A DNA stretch of 64,000 nt from JAWXUU01 sp044426085. Lineage in GTDB: Bacteria > Bacillota > Clostridia > Christensenellales > CAMQZB01. The notes under the pieces were generated by a model. The model had not been told where the DNA came from. It was given only the letters and a program-made list of their open reading frames with translations, and made no database searches. Both the position numbers and the translations under genes were made by a program. This document shows, in pieces, positions 38,375 through 45,351 of this stretch (the first letter of the stretch is position 1; every line of letters begins with the position of its first letter). The DNA lies in the NCBI GenBank assembly GCA_044426085.1, contig JAWXUU010000006.1, forward strand, positions 1 to 64,000, given 5' to 3'.

Positions 38375-39790
38375 TCAGTCATTTTCCATCATGTCTTTAT
38401 GGATTTTTTTCGCTTCTTGATACAATTTATCATAGTTTTCTTCGTCAAGCTTTGTCAAAACAAGCCCTTTATCACTGCCTAGATTTTCCATGATTTCGAA
38501 TCTATCCACGAATTTTTTGCACGCATCGTCGAGTGCTGTTTCGGCATTTATGCCAAGGTGGGATGAAAGGCAAGAGATTGAAAACAGCAAATCGCCCATT
38601 TCTTCATATATGTTGGTGTTGCCCTGCATGGCTTCTTCAAGTTCGGAAAGTTCTTCCTTCACTTTTGCCAAAACACCTGAAATATCCGCCCAATCAAAGT
38701 TGGCTTTAGCCGCACGCTTTTTGATTTTTTGAGCTTTCATCAGTGATGGGAAAGTTTTTGGCACAGCTTTCAAGGTGTCGGTGAAAGTTTCTTGACCCTT
38801 TTCTTGCTGTTTCACCGCTTCCCAGATTTCCAAAGTGTCGCCAGCGGTTTTTGCCACGCCGTCACCAAAAACGTGGGTGTGGCGAGTTATCATCTTTCTG
38901 CAGATGTTTGTTGCGATGTCGCCACCGTTGAAAGTGCCTTCTTCCTTGGCAATTTGTGCGTGCAAAACAACTTGCAACAAAACGTCGCCAAGTTCTTCTT
39001 CAAGGGCGAATGGGTCTTCGGAATCTATTGCTTCCATTGCTTCGTAAGCTTCTTCCGCCATTGCTGATCTAAGGGATTGGTGGGTTTGTTCCCTATCCCA
39101 AGGGCAACCGTTTTCACTGCGCAAAAATGCCACGACTTCTTCCAAATCAGAATATGAAAATTTGCTACGCTTTGTGAGCTCCTGTGGCACAACAAAGCAA
39201 GCGCACCTATAAGAAAACGATGCGAAGTTATCCATTTCGTACGCTTTGATTTTTTGCACTTTGCCATCGGAAAACACAACGTCGATTTCGTCGCCAAATT
39301 CCTGCATGATTTTAAGTTTCACATCAGATGCCTTTTCAAAGGTGTCGATTTCGTATATAAGCGTTGGCACAGCTTTGCCAGAAACGCTTTCAAGATAATC
39401 AACGGCGGATATGCTTGTCCACTTTGTTTCACCCGTTTTTGATAGGCATTCAATACCTTTTGGTGCTGACGGATAAAGTTTTGCGCCGTACTTCACCAAT
39501 TTTGATGCGACGATATCTTCCGAACCACAGCCGTCCACCACATAACAGACGTCGCCTTCCGATGCGAAGTTTTTCAATGCGTCGAATATTTTATCGTTTA
39601 AAAGGTCAAAATCCTCTTCTTCTTCATAAAAACTGTCGAAAGTTTGGAATGAAAATCCGCGGTCTGCAAGAAATTTGCTTGACTGCAACATTTCTGACCT
39701 GAGATAAATATTCCCCGTTTTTTTCAACCTTGCATACCCGCGAACGGATACATCAAGATTTTCATTACCAAGCGCAATGACATATAGCAT
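38375..39790 (-). CDS. mazG: MazG nucleotide pyrophosphohydrolase with degenerate N-terminal methylase domain
   Basis: The C-terminal part (about 215-465) is MazG, which hydrolyses NTPs including aberrant ones: FLRSENGCPWDREQTHQSLR, AMAEEAYEAMEAIDSEDP and LEEELGDVLLQVVLHAQIAK contain the metal-binding EExxE and ExxD motifs. In Bacillus YabN a tetrapyrrole-methylase domain precedes MazG. Here the first ~200 residues begin MLYVIALGNENLDVSVRGY and look like a shortened, divergent version lacking a clear GxGxGD motif. Total length is 471. AAAAGGAG precedes the ATG. Confidence 0.92.
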   Translation of the reverse strand: MLYVIALGNENLDVSVRGYARLKKTGNIYLRSEMLQSSKFLADRGFSFQTFDSFYEEEEDFDLLNDKIFDALKNFASEGDVCYVVDGCGSEDIVASKLVKYGAKLYPSAPKGIECLSKTGETKWTSISAVDYLESVSGKAVPTLIYEIDTFEKASDVKLKIMQEFGDEIDVVFSDGKVQKIKAYEMDNFASFSYRCACFVVPQELTKRSKFSYSDLEEVVAFLRSENGCPWDREQTHQSLRSAMAEEAYEAMEAIDSEDPFALEEELGDVLLQVVLHAQIAKEEGTFNGGDIATNICRKMITRHTHVFGDGVAKTAGDTLEIWEAVKQQEKGQETFTDTLKAVPKTFPSLMKAQKIKKRAAKANFDWADISGVLAKVKEELSELEEAMQGNTNIYEEMGDLLFSISCLSSHLGINAETALDDACKKFVDRFEIMENLGSDKGLVLTKLDEENYDKLYQEAKKIHKDMMEND

Positions 39791-39881
39791 GTTTACTCCT
39801 TTTGAAAATTAGAAATTTTCTAATTATGATTCTATTATTCCCACATATTATACCACTTTTTAAGGCTTTTTTGCAAATGAT

Positions 39882-40391
39882 TTAGGCAAATAGCGTGCAT
39901 GCAATTGGGGATATTATTATACCGACGAATGTGCACAGAATGGCGATTGCAATTCCACCGCCGATTTTTTTCACATCGGTGGTGGAAAAATACACAGCGG
40001 ACAGATAAAAAACCGTTTCACCCGCACCGCATATGCAAGACGCAACCCTGCCTTCGAAAGAATCCACCCCGTAGCTTTCGAAAATGTCGCTTAGGATTGC
40101 AAGTGAGCCACTGCCGGAAAATGGGCGGAAAATCACAAGCTTGACAACGCCTTCGGGCACGCCAAAAATCCCCAACAACGGGGATAGCCAATCAACCAAA
40201 ATATCCGCAAGCCCTGAAGATTCCATCATCTCCACCATGAAAAATATCCCCACCAAAAATGGAAAAACCATCACAATAAGAGGCACAGCCCCCGATGCAC
40301 CCTCGCAAAAACTGTCGAAAACAGGTATCTTTTTAAAAAGACAATAAATGATTAATATCAATATCAAAATCGGCACAATATATTCGCTCAT
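39882..40391 (-). CDS. spmB: Spore maturation protein B
   Basis: SpmB is a membrane protein needed for spore-core dehydration in Bacillus and Clostridium. The 169-residue protein has four to five hydrophobic segments and the nucleoside-recognition (Gate) pattern SFCEGASGAVPLIVMVFPFL near residues 27-46 and VIFRPFSGSGSLAILSDIFE near 87-106. SpmB is normally encoded next to spmA, which is missing here; the neighbour upstream is mazG. Confidence 0.93.
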   Translation of the reverse strand: MSEYIVPILILILIIYCLFKKIPVFDSFCEGASGAVPLIVMVFPFLVGIFFMVEMMESSGLADILVDWLSPLLGIFGVPEGVVKLVIFRPFSGSGSLAILSDIFESYGVDSFEGRVASCICGAGETVFYLSAVYFSTTDVKKIGGGIAIAILCTFVGIIISPIACTLFA

Positions 40392-40541
40392 GCTTTATTA
40401 TATTTTAGAAAAAGGGGAGATAGAACAAAAGCGGAGCGAAGCGAAGCGAAGCTTTGCTTCGCTAATTAAAAATTAAAAATTAAAAATTAAAAATTGTGGT
40501 AAGGCACTCGCGTTGCTCGTGCACTCAATTATTTAAATATA

Positions 40542-40570
40542 TTGACATTTTTTTATAATTATGATAGAAT
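40542..40570 (+). promoter_or_regulatory. Sigma-A promoter within B7
   Basis: Perfect -35 TTGACA, 17-bp spacer, -10 TAGAAT with TGA (extended -10). It predicts transcription from about 40577 into the tandem repeats. Confidence 0.8.
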
Positions 40571-40576
40571 AACACC

Positions 40577-40766
40577 GTGCTTGAGATGCACTATAAAAAT
40601 CTTGAAGAAATAGTGCAAGGGTAGCACTACAAAAAGAAATCCCAGTTGATGATATAGTGCGAGGGTAGCACTATAAAAAGAAATCCCATCAGAAGATAAA
40701 GTGTTTTACACTATTAACGAATTAAATTTATAAAAAGGGCTGTATCACGAATACAGCCCTTTTATC
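40577..40766 (+). ncRNA. Candidate orphan repeat RNA (type III antitoxin-like)
   Basis: Downstream of the promoter, two 44-nt units (about 40611-40654 and 40655-40698) share TAGTGC(A/G)AGGGTAGCACTA then AAAAAGAAATCCCA. Each can form a TAGTGC/GCACTA stem whose loop GGG may pair with the trailing CCC, an H-type pseudoknot. A partial unit precedes them and an AGTGT/ACACT hairpin follows. A terminator closes the transcript. No reading frame is present. Tandem pseudoknots after a promoter are known from type III toxin-antitoxin RNAs, but no toxin gene follows. Confidence 0.55.
40734..40766 (+). terminator. Intrinsic terminator of the B7 RNA
   Basis: AAAGGGCTGTAT pairs with ATACAGCCCTTT around a short loop, followed by a T-rich stretch. 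Confidence 0.85.
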
Positions 40767-40916
40767 TTTTTAAATAATAGCATGCACGAGCCGAAGGCGA
40801 ATGCTTTACCACAATTTTTAATTTTTATCGAGCTCGCAGAGCGAAGCCTGTTTTTAATTTTTATCGAGCTCGCAGAGCGAAGCCTGTTTTTAATTTTTAA
40901 TTTTTAAATCCATTCG

Positions 40917-41678
40917 CTATTTATCATCTTTCAATCTTCGCATAAGTCCGCGCATGATGATTTGTTTGGCTTTTTCTGCTTCTTGTTTTGTTGCGGCGGG
41001 GGTGTCTTTTAATGGTGAGGCCATGTTCAAATTTTCATATTTCACTTCACCCATTTTGTGATACGGCAAGACGTCTAGCGCTTTCAAGCTGGAAATTCCG
41101 CCGATGAAATAGCCGAGTTTTTCAAGTGCGTCTTCTTTCAGCGTGATAAACGGAACAACTACGTGCCTAACCCAAACTGCTTTGCCAATTTCGCCAAGAT
41201 ACAAAGCAAAATCCAAAATGTTTTCATTCGGATGTGCTGTAAGTTCTTTGTGCGCCTCACTTTCGATGTGCTTGATATCAAGCATCACAAGGTCGGTATA
41301 CTGCATCAGCGTGTTGAATTTTTCTGTTTTTGCCCGCGTGAAAGTTATCCCTGAAGTGTCAAGACAAGTGTGAATTCCACGCGCCTTTGCACCTTTGAAA
41401 AGTGCGCAAACAAAATCATGTTGCAAAAGTGGCTCGCCACCAGTGACAGTTAGTCCGCCGTTTTTGAGATACGCTTTGCAAGATTCGTATTTATCAAGAA
41501 TTTCAGAAACGCTCATTTGATTGCCAACGTTCACATCCCATGTGTCGGGGTTGTGGCAATACTTGCAACGCAAACTGCAACCTTGCAAAAACACCACAAA
41601 CCTAACCCCCGGCCCGTCCACCGTGCCGAAAGATTCTATGGAATGGATATATCCCTTTGTTTTGTTGTTTTGTTCCAT
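40917..41678 (-). CDS. pflA: Pyruvate formate-lyase activating enzyme
   Basis: This radical-SAM enzyme abstracts hydrogen from the active glycine of pyruvate formate-lyase. The cluster motif is GCSLRCKYCHNPDTW near residues 31-45 (CxxxCxxC), preceded by IESFGTVDGPGVRFVVFLQG. Later regions GGEPLLQHDF and TCLDTSGITF match the family. It has 253 residues. The ATG at 41678 follows AAGGA. It is last in the pflB, 69-aa, radical-domain, pflA series, so it probably activates the separate radical protein. Confidence 0.96.
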   Translation of the reverse strand: MEQNNKTKGYIHSIESFGTVDGPGVRFVVFLQGCSLRCKYCHNPDTWDVNVGNQMSVSEILDKYESCKAYLKNGGLTVTGGEPLLQHDFVCALFKGAKARGIHTCLDTSGITFTRAKTEKFNTLMQYTDLVMLDIKHIESEAHKELTAHPNENILDFALYLGEIGKAVWVRHVVVPFITLKEDALEKLGYFIGGISSLKALDVLPYHKMGEVKYENLNMASPLKDTPAATKQEAEKAKQIIMRGLMRRLKDDK

Positions 41679-41786
41679 GATTTTTCCTTTTGTAGTTTGT
41701 TTTTTGTTTTTTGCTTTTTCCTCACAAATCCTTTTAAAAAGGGTCACAGCAAAACTGCCATGACCCTTTAGAGTTCATTTTATCAA

Positions 41787-42026
41787 TTACATACCGTCGT
41801 GGAATGTTCTTGAGATAACGTCGTCTTGTTGTTCTTTTGTAAGTTTTACAAAGTTAACAGCGTATCCAGAAACTCTGATTGTAAGTTGTGGATATTGTTC
41901 TGGATGCGCTTGAGCGTCCAAAAGTGTTTCGCGGTTGAAAACGTTAACGTTAAGGTGGTGTCCACCTTGTTCAACGTATCCATCGAGTAGGTCTACTAGA
42001 TTATCAATTTGTTGTTGATTTGCCAT
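41787..42026 (-). CDS. Separate glycyl-radical domain of pyruvate formate-lyase (GrcA-like)
   Basis: This 79-residue protein equals the C-terminal glycyl-radical domain of pyruvate formate-lyase. It begins MANQQQIDNLVDLLDGYVEQ, then GGHHLNVNVFNRETLLDAQ, and carries YPQLTIRVSGYAVNFVKL with the radical glycine at position 54 and the end QDDVISRTFHDGM. E. coli GrcA/YfiD is similar but repairs an intact lyase; here the neighbouring lyase has no radical domain, so this protein should be an obligatory subunit. AAGGAG lies 6 nt before the ATG. Confidence 0.93.
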   Translation of the reverse strand: MANQQQIDNLVDLLDGYVEQGGHHLNVNVFNRETLLDAQAHPEQYPQLTIRVSGYAVNFVKLTKEQQDDVISRTFHDGM

Positions 42027-42091
42027 AATTATCTCCTTATTTTTCTGTTGTCTGGATTTGAATTTAAATCCAGCCAATAATTTTTAATTTT

Positions 42092-42145
42092 TATCGAGCT
42101 CGCAGAGCGAAGCCTGTTTTTATCGAGCTCGCAGAGCGAAGCCTG
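42092..42145. repeat. Two tandem 25-mer repeats between radical-domain genes
   Basis: The unit TATCGAGCTCGCAGAGCGAAG plus CCTG, flanked by TTTTTAA heptamers, occurs at 42092-42116 and 42121-42145. Four more copies lie at 32183-32207, 32397-32421, 40826-40850 and 40862-40886. It can form a GCTCGC/GCGAAGC hairpin. Confidence 0.85.
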
Positions 42146-42148
42146 TTT

Positions 42149-42358
42149 TTAATTTTCTTCTTCCTTATCTTCATCAAAGAAAACTGTTGGTTGGGCGCAG
42201 GCAGATTTGCCGTTGCAACCGCAATCTTTTGAAACCACGGCCTCAGCCACGACTTCGCCATCTTCTGCGTTGCAAAAAACATTCACATGCCCTTGACCAT
42301 TTGCCATCAAGTTATCAATCATGTCGACAAGGTTGTCGATTTTTTCATTATTTTCCAT
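42149..42358 (-). CDS. Degenerate partner of the glycyl-radical protein, 69 aa
   Basis: The protein starts MENNEKIDNLVDMIDNLMAN, then GQGHVNVFCN, which parallels the radical protein's IDNLVDLLDGYVEQ and GGHHLNVNVFN. The second half differs: it has no RVSGYAV motif but has DCGCNGKSAC and an acidic tail FFDEDKEEEN. GGAAGG precedes the ATG, and codon use is normal. It lies 44 bp after pflB and before the radical gene. It could be a structural, inhibitory or metal-binding partner of the split enzyme. No known family was recognised. Confidence 0.8.
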   Translation of the reverse strand: MENNEKIDNLVDMIDNLMANGQGHVNVFCNAEDGEVVAEAVVSKDCGCNGKSACAQPTVFFDEDKEEEN

Positions 42359-42402
42359 TTTGTATCCTTCCCAAACCTAGATTTCAAAAGGCAAACTTCT
42401 GA

Positions 42403-44469
42403 TTATAGGTCTTTTTTGAGTGCGTCGATATCAATATCGCCAGTGAAGATTTTATCTTCTTTGCCAAGTGCGCCTGGGATGATTGAGAACGTGTCTGAAA
42501 TACCATCTTCCGCGTGACGGAATGGAAGTTTTGCAACTGATGCAAGTGAAGCCACCGCACCGTTTGTATCTCTTCCGTGCATTGGGTTTGCGCCCGGAGC
42601 GAGTGGAACACCTTTCTTTCTTCCGTCTGGTGTGTTACCTGTCTTTTTGCCGTAAACCACGTTTGAAGTGATTGTTAGGATAGACATTGTTGGGTAACCT
42701 TGACGATATGTGTGGTGTTTTCTGATCATGTTCATGAACTTACGAACAAGTGCAACTGCGATATCATCAACTCTGTCGTCGTTGTTACCGTATTTTGGGA
42801 AATCGCCTTCAACTTCGTAGTCTGTCACGATGTTGTTTTCATCTCTGATCGCTTTAACTTTTGCATATTTGATTGCAGAAAGTGAATCGGCAGCAACAGA
42901 AAGACCAGCAATACCAGTTGCGAAATATCTTTTTACATCTCTGTCGTGAAGTGCCATTTGAGCTCTTTCATAACAGTATTTATCATGCATGAAGTGGATT
43001 ACGTTTAGTGTGTTTACATAAAGTTCTGCAAGCCATTCCATCATGTATTCGAATTTTTCCATAACGTCGTCATAGTTCAAATATTCGCCACATGCTTGTC
43101 TGAATTTTGGACCAACTTGCACTTTAGAAACTTCGTCGATACCGCCGTTGATTGCATATAGCAAGCATTTTGCAAGGTTTGCTCTCGCGCCGAAGAATTG
43201 CATTTCTTTACCAATTCTCATTGAAGATACACAACATGCGATTGCGTAGTCATCACCACGAGAAACTCTCATCATATCGTCATTTTCATATTGGATTGAT
43301 GAAGTTTTGATTGACATGTTTGCACAGTATTGTTTGAAGTTTGATGGCAATTTTTTAGACCAAAGAACTGTAAGGTTTGGTTCTGGTGCTGCGCCAAGAG
43401 TGTCAAGAGTGTGCAAATATCTATATGAAGTTTTTGTTACCATGTGTGTGCCATCAACAGAAACGCCACCGATTGATTCTGTAACCCAAGTTGGGTCGCC
43501 AGAGAAAAGTGCGTTATATTCTGGAGTTCTAGCAAATTTCACCAAACGAAGTTTCATGATGAAATGGTCAACGAGTTCTTGAGCTTCAGATTCTGTCAAA
43601 ATTCCGTTGTCGATATCACGTTTGATATAGATGTCGATAAATGTTGAAGTTCTGCCAAGACTCATTGCTGCGCCGTTTTGTTCTTTTACTGCTGCAAGAT
43701 ATCCGAAATACATCCATTGGATTGCTTCTGTTGCATTTTCAGCTGGACGAGAAATGTCGCAACCATAAATTGCACCAAGTTGTTTGATTTCTGCAAGAGC
43801 TCTCATTTGTTCTGAAAGTTCTTCACGAAGACGAATGTTATCTGATGTCATTCTTTTCAAACAAGTTGCCATTTGAAGTTTCTTATCTGCGATAAGTCTG
43901 TCGATACCATAAAGTGCCACACGACGATAGTCGCCGATGATTCTGCCACGTCCGTAGGCATCTGGAAGACCAGTGATGATACCTGATTTTCTTACTGCTC
44001 TCATTTCTGGTGTGTATGCGTCAAAAACGCCTTGGTTGTGAGTTTTTCTGTATTTAGTGAAGATGTCCACTACTTCTGGGTCAACTGTATATCCGTATGC
44101 TTCGCATGAAGTTTCCGCCATACGAATACCGCCAAGAACGTGCATTGATCTTTTGAAAGGTTTGTCAGTTTGGAAACCAACGATTTTTTCAAGATCTTTA
44201 TTTAGGTATCCTGCGCCGTGTGATGTGATTGTTGATACGATTTTTGTGTCCATATCAAGCACACCGCCCGCTTCAGCTTCTTTCTTTGTTAGGTCCATAA
44301 CTTGTGCCCAAAGTGCATTTGTGGCATCTGTCGCTGGTGCAAGGAAAGAATCGTCTCCATCGTATGGAGTGTAGTTGTTGATGATAAAGTCACGAACGTT
44401 TACTGATGTGCTTGACCATCTGCCTAGCTTGAAGCCTTCCCATGCTGGTGAAATATTGTGCTGTGCCAT
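42403..44469 (-). CDS. pflB: Pyruvate formate-lyase body lacking the glycyl-radical domain
   Basis: The 688-residue protein aligns with E. coli PflB (760 residues) from start to just before the radical domain. The thiyl-radical cysteines are C412 and C413 in GDDYAIACCVSSMRIGKEMQ. Other conserved stretches include FGARANLAKCLLYAINGGID, LTITSNVVYGKKTGNTPDGR and GANPMHGRDTNGAVASLASV. It stops at ALGKEDKIFTGDIDIDALKK plus DL, where E. coli continues into the radical domain. That part is encoded separately at 41787-42026. Its promoter overlaps a Rex site. Confidence 0.96.
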   Translation of the reverse strand: MAQHNISPAWEGFKLGRWSSTSVNVRDFIINNYTPYDGDDSFLAPATDATNALWAQVMDLTKKEAEAGGVLDMDTKIVSTITSHGAGYLNKDLEKIVGFQTDKPFKRSMHVLGGIRMAETSCEAYGYTVDPEVVDIFTKYRKTHNQGVFDAYTPEMRAVRKSGIITGLPDAYGRGRIIGDYRRVALYGIDRLIADKKLQMATCLKRMTSDNIRLREELSEQMRALAEIKQLGAIYGCDISRPAENATEAIQWMYFGYLAAVKEQNGAAMSLGRTSTFIDIYIKRDIDNGILTESEAQELVDHFIMKLRLVKFARTPEYNALFSGDPTWVTESIGGVSVDGTHMVTKTSYRYLHTLDTLGAAPEPNLTVLWSKKLPSNFKQYCANMSIKTSSIQYENDDMMRVSRGDDYAIACCVSSMRIGKEMQFFGARANLAKCLLYAINGGIDEVSKVQVGPKFRQACGEYLNYDDVMEKFEYMMEWLAELYVNTLNVIHFMHDKYCYERAQMALHDRDVKRYFATGIAGLSVAADSLSAIKYAKVKAIRDENNIVTDYEVEGDFPKYGNNDDRVDDIAVALVRKFMNMIRKHHTYRQGYPTMSILTITSNVVYGKKTGNTPDGRKKGVPLAPGANPMHGRDTNGAVASLASVAKLPFRHAEDGISDTFSIIPGALGKEDKIFTGDIDIDALKKDL

Positions 44470-44545
44470 GTTGTTTTCTCCTTATATACTATCTATAATT
44501 TTTTCATAATGTATGCAAAATATGCATTTCACTTTTTCACTGTTT

Positions 44546-44575
44546 ATTATACTCTTTTAAAATATTCTTTGTCAA
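44546..44575 (-). promoter_or_regulatory. Sigma-A promoter of pflB
   Basis: Minus strand: perfect -35 TTGACA, 18-bp spacer, perfect -10 TATAAT, 77-106 bp before the pflB start. Confidence 0.88.
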
Positions 44576-44586
44576 GTAATTAACAG
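44569..44586 (-). promoter_or_regulatory. Rex operator overlapping the pflB -35
   Basis: CTGTTAATTACTTGACAA matches TTGTTAA-N4-TTAACAA at 12 of 14 fixed positions and covers the -35 hexamer. A weaker second site, TTGTTAATGTTTTGTAAA, lies at 44612-44629. Confidence 0.7.
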
Positions 44587-44629
44587 ATTTCTTATTGCAT
44601 TTTGCGAAATTTTTACAAAACATTAACAA

Positions 44630-44936
44630 TAAAATTTAGTATATTTTTATCAATAATTATACAGTATTGATATCGATTATCATTATATATTAGTTTACGT
44701 ATTTTGTCAAGAAAAATTTTGTAAATGTAATGTAAATTCTTAAAATTAAAATGAAATTTTGAATTTGCAGTGGGTTTGAAGCTGTTTTTTTGCGATTTTG
44801 CCATGGGGGTTTGCCGTGTGTTTTGCCGTGGGAGCTTGCCGTGGGGTTTTGCACATTTAGAGCATGTATATATTGGGTGATTATAACGCATATATATAAT
44901 AGGAAAGGGGAATGATAAAATAAAAAGGAAAAAGGC
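44630..44936. promoter_or_regulatory. Intergenic region with a promoter for the 46-aa gene
   Basis: No other gene is present. On the plus strand TTGGGT, 16-bp spacer and TATAAT lie at about 44874-44901, ahead of the small gene. The middle contains short CCATGGGG/CCGTGGG-like direct repeats near 44800-44850. Confidence 0.5.
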
Positions 44937-45077
44937 ATGAAAAGAAAAATGAACGATTTCAAAAAATTGCAAAGCATATTAAATCAAGAGCCAGATTATA
45001 AATTCGACCCCAACGGAAGCTACACCGGAAAATGCCCAAACGGAGAAACCCCCGTACAAGATGTTGATGACTTGTGA
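44937..45077 (+). CDS. Small acidic hypothetical protein, 46 aa
   Basis: The frame encodes MKRKMNDFKKLQSILNQEPD, then YKFDPNGSYTGKCPNG and ETPVQDVDDL. The DPNGSYTG and PVQDVDDL pattern resembles a group of very small hypothetical proteins common in Clostridia, whose role is unknown. A GGAAAAAGG site precedes the ATG, a promoter lies upstream, and the stop is embedded in a perfect 17-bp palindrome, the same architecture as other gene ends here. Confidence 0.75.
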   Translation: MKRKMNDFKKLQSILNQEPDYKFDPNGSYTGKCPNGETPVQDVDDL

Positions 45078-45107
45078 TGTGTTTTGCTTTGCAAAACACA
45101 TCACAAG
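45071..45107 (+). terminator. Gene-tail palindrome at the stop of the 46-aa gene
   Basis: CTTGTGATGTGTTTTGC pairs exactly with GCAAAACACATCACAAG around a TTT loop. The 5' arm contains the final Leu codon and the stop. Element B8 begins at the next base. Confidence 0.75.
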
Positions 45108-45334
45108 AATTAAAAATTGAAAATTAAAAATTAAAAATTGTGGTAAGGCATGGGCTTCGCCCTATGCATCCAATTTATATTTGGACATTAAAATATGAAC
45201 GCTTCTACAAAAATAGTTGCGTTCCTACATTTAGTTGCAAATATATTGAAAAGCACGAGCCGAAGGCGAGTGCATTACCACAATTTTTAATTTTTAATTT
45301 TTAATTTTTAATTTTTAATTTTTAATTTTTAATT
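45108..45334. repeat. Family B inverted-end element, copy B8
   Basis: The left end has heptamers, GTGGTAAG and the hairpin GCATGGGCTTCGCCCTATGC. The right end is GCACGAGCCGAAGGCGAGTGC, TTACCACAA and six or seven heptamers. The interior GAACGC/GCGTTC is shared with B1 and B2. A GCAACGC/GCGTTGC hairpin follows at 45335-45351. Confidence 0.8.
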
Positions 45335-45351
45335 GCAACGCTTCGCGTTGC

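Larger units (their letters stand above)
40464..40908. repeat. Family B inverted-end element, copy B7, with RNA-gene cargo
   Basis: The left end has five heptamers, GTGGTAAG and GCACTCGCGTTGCTCGTGC. The right end is GCACGAGCCGAAGGCGAATGC, TTTACCACAA and heptamers interrupted by two 25-mer copies (40826-40850 and 40862-40886). The interior is about 260 bp, much larger than in other copies, and holds a promoter, tandem repeats and a terminator. Confidence 0.8.

Noticed and set aside
40611..40698. T-box leader
   Set aside because: AGGGTAGCAC resembles the T-box core, but the UGGN needed for the tRNA acceptor end is UAGC, the motif is duplicated, and no synthetase or amino-acid gene follows on that strand.
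42403..44469. Frameshift as the cause of the PFL split
   Set aside because: The radical domain has its own Shine-Dalgarno site and N-terminal segment, is 377 bp away from the pflB stop and is separated by another gene, so a single base error cannot join them.
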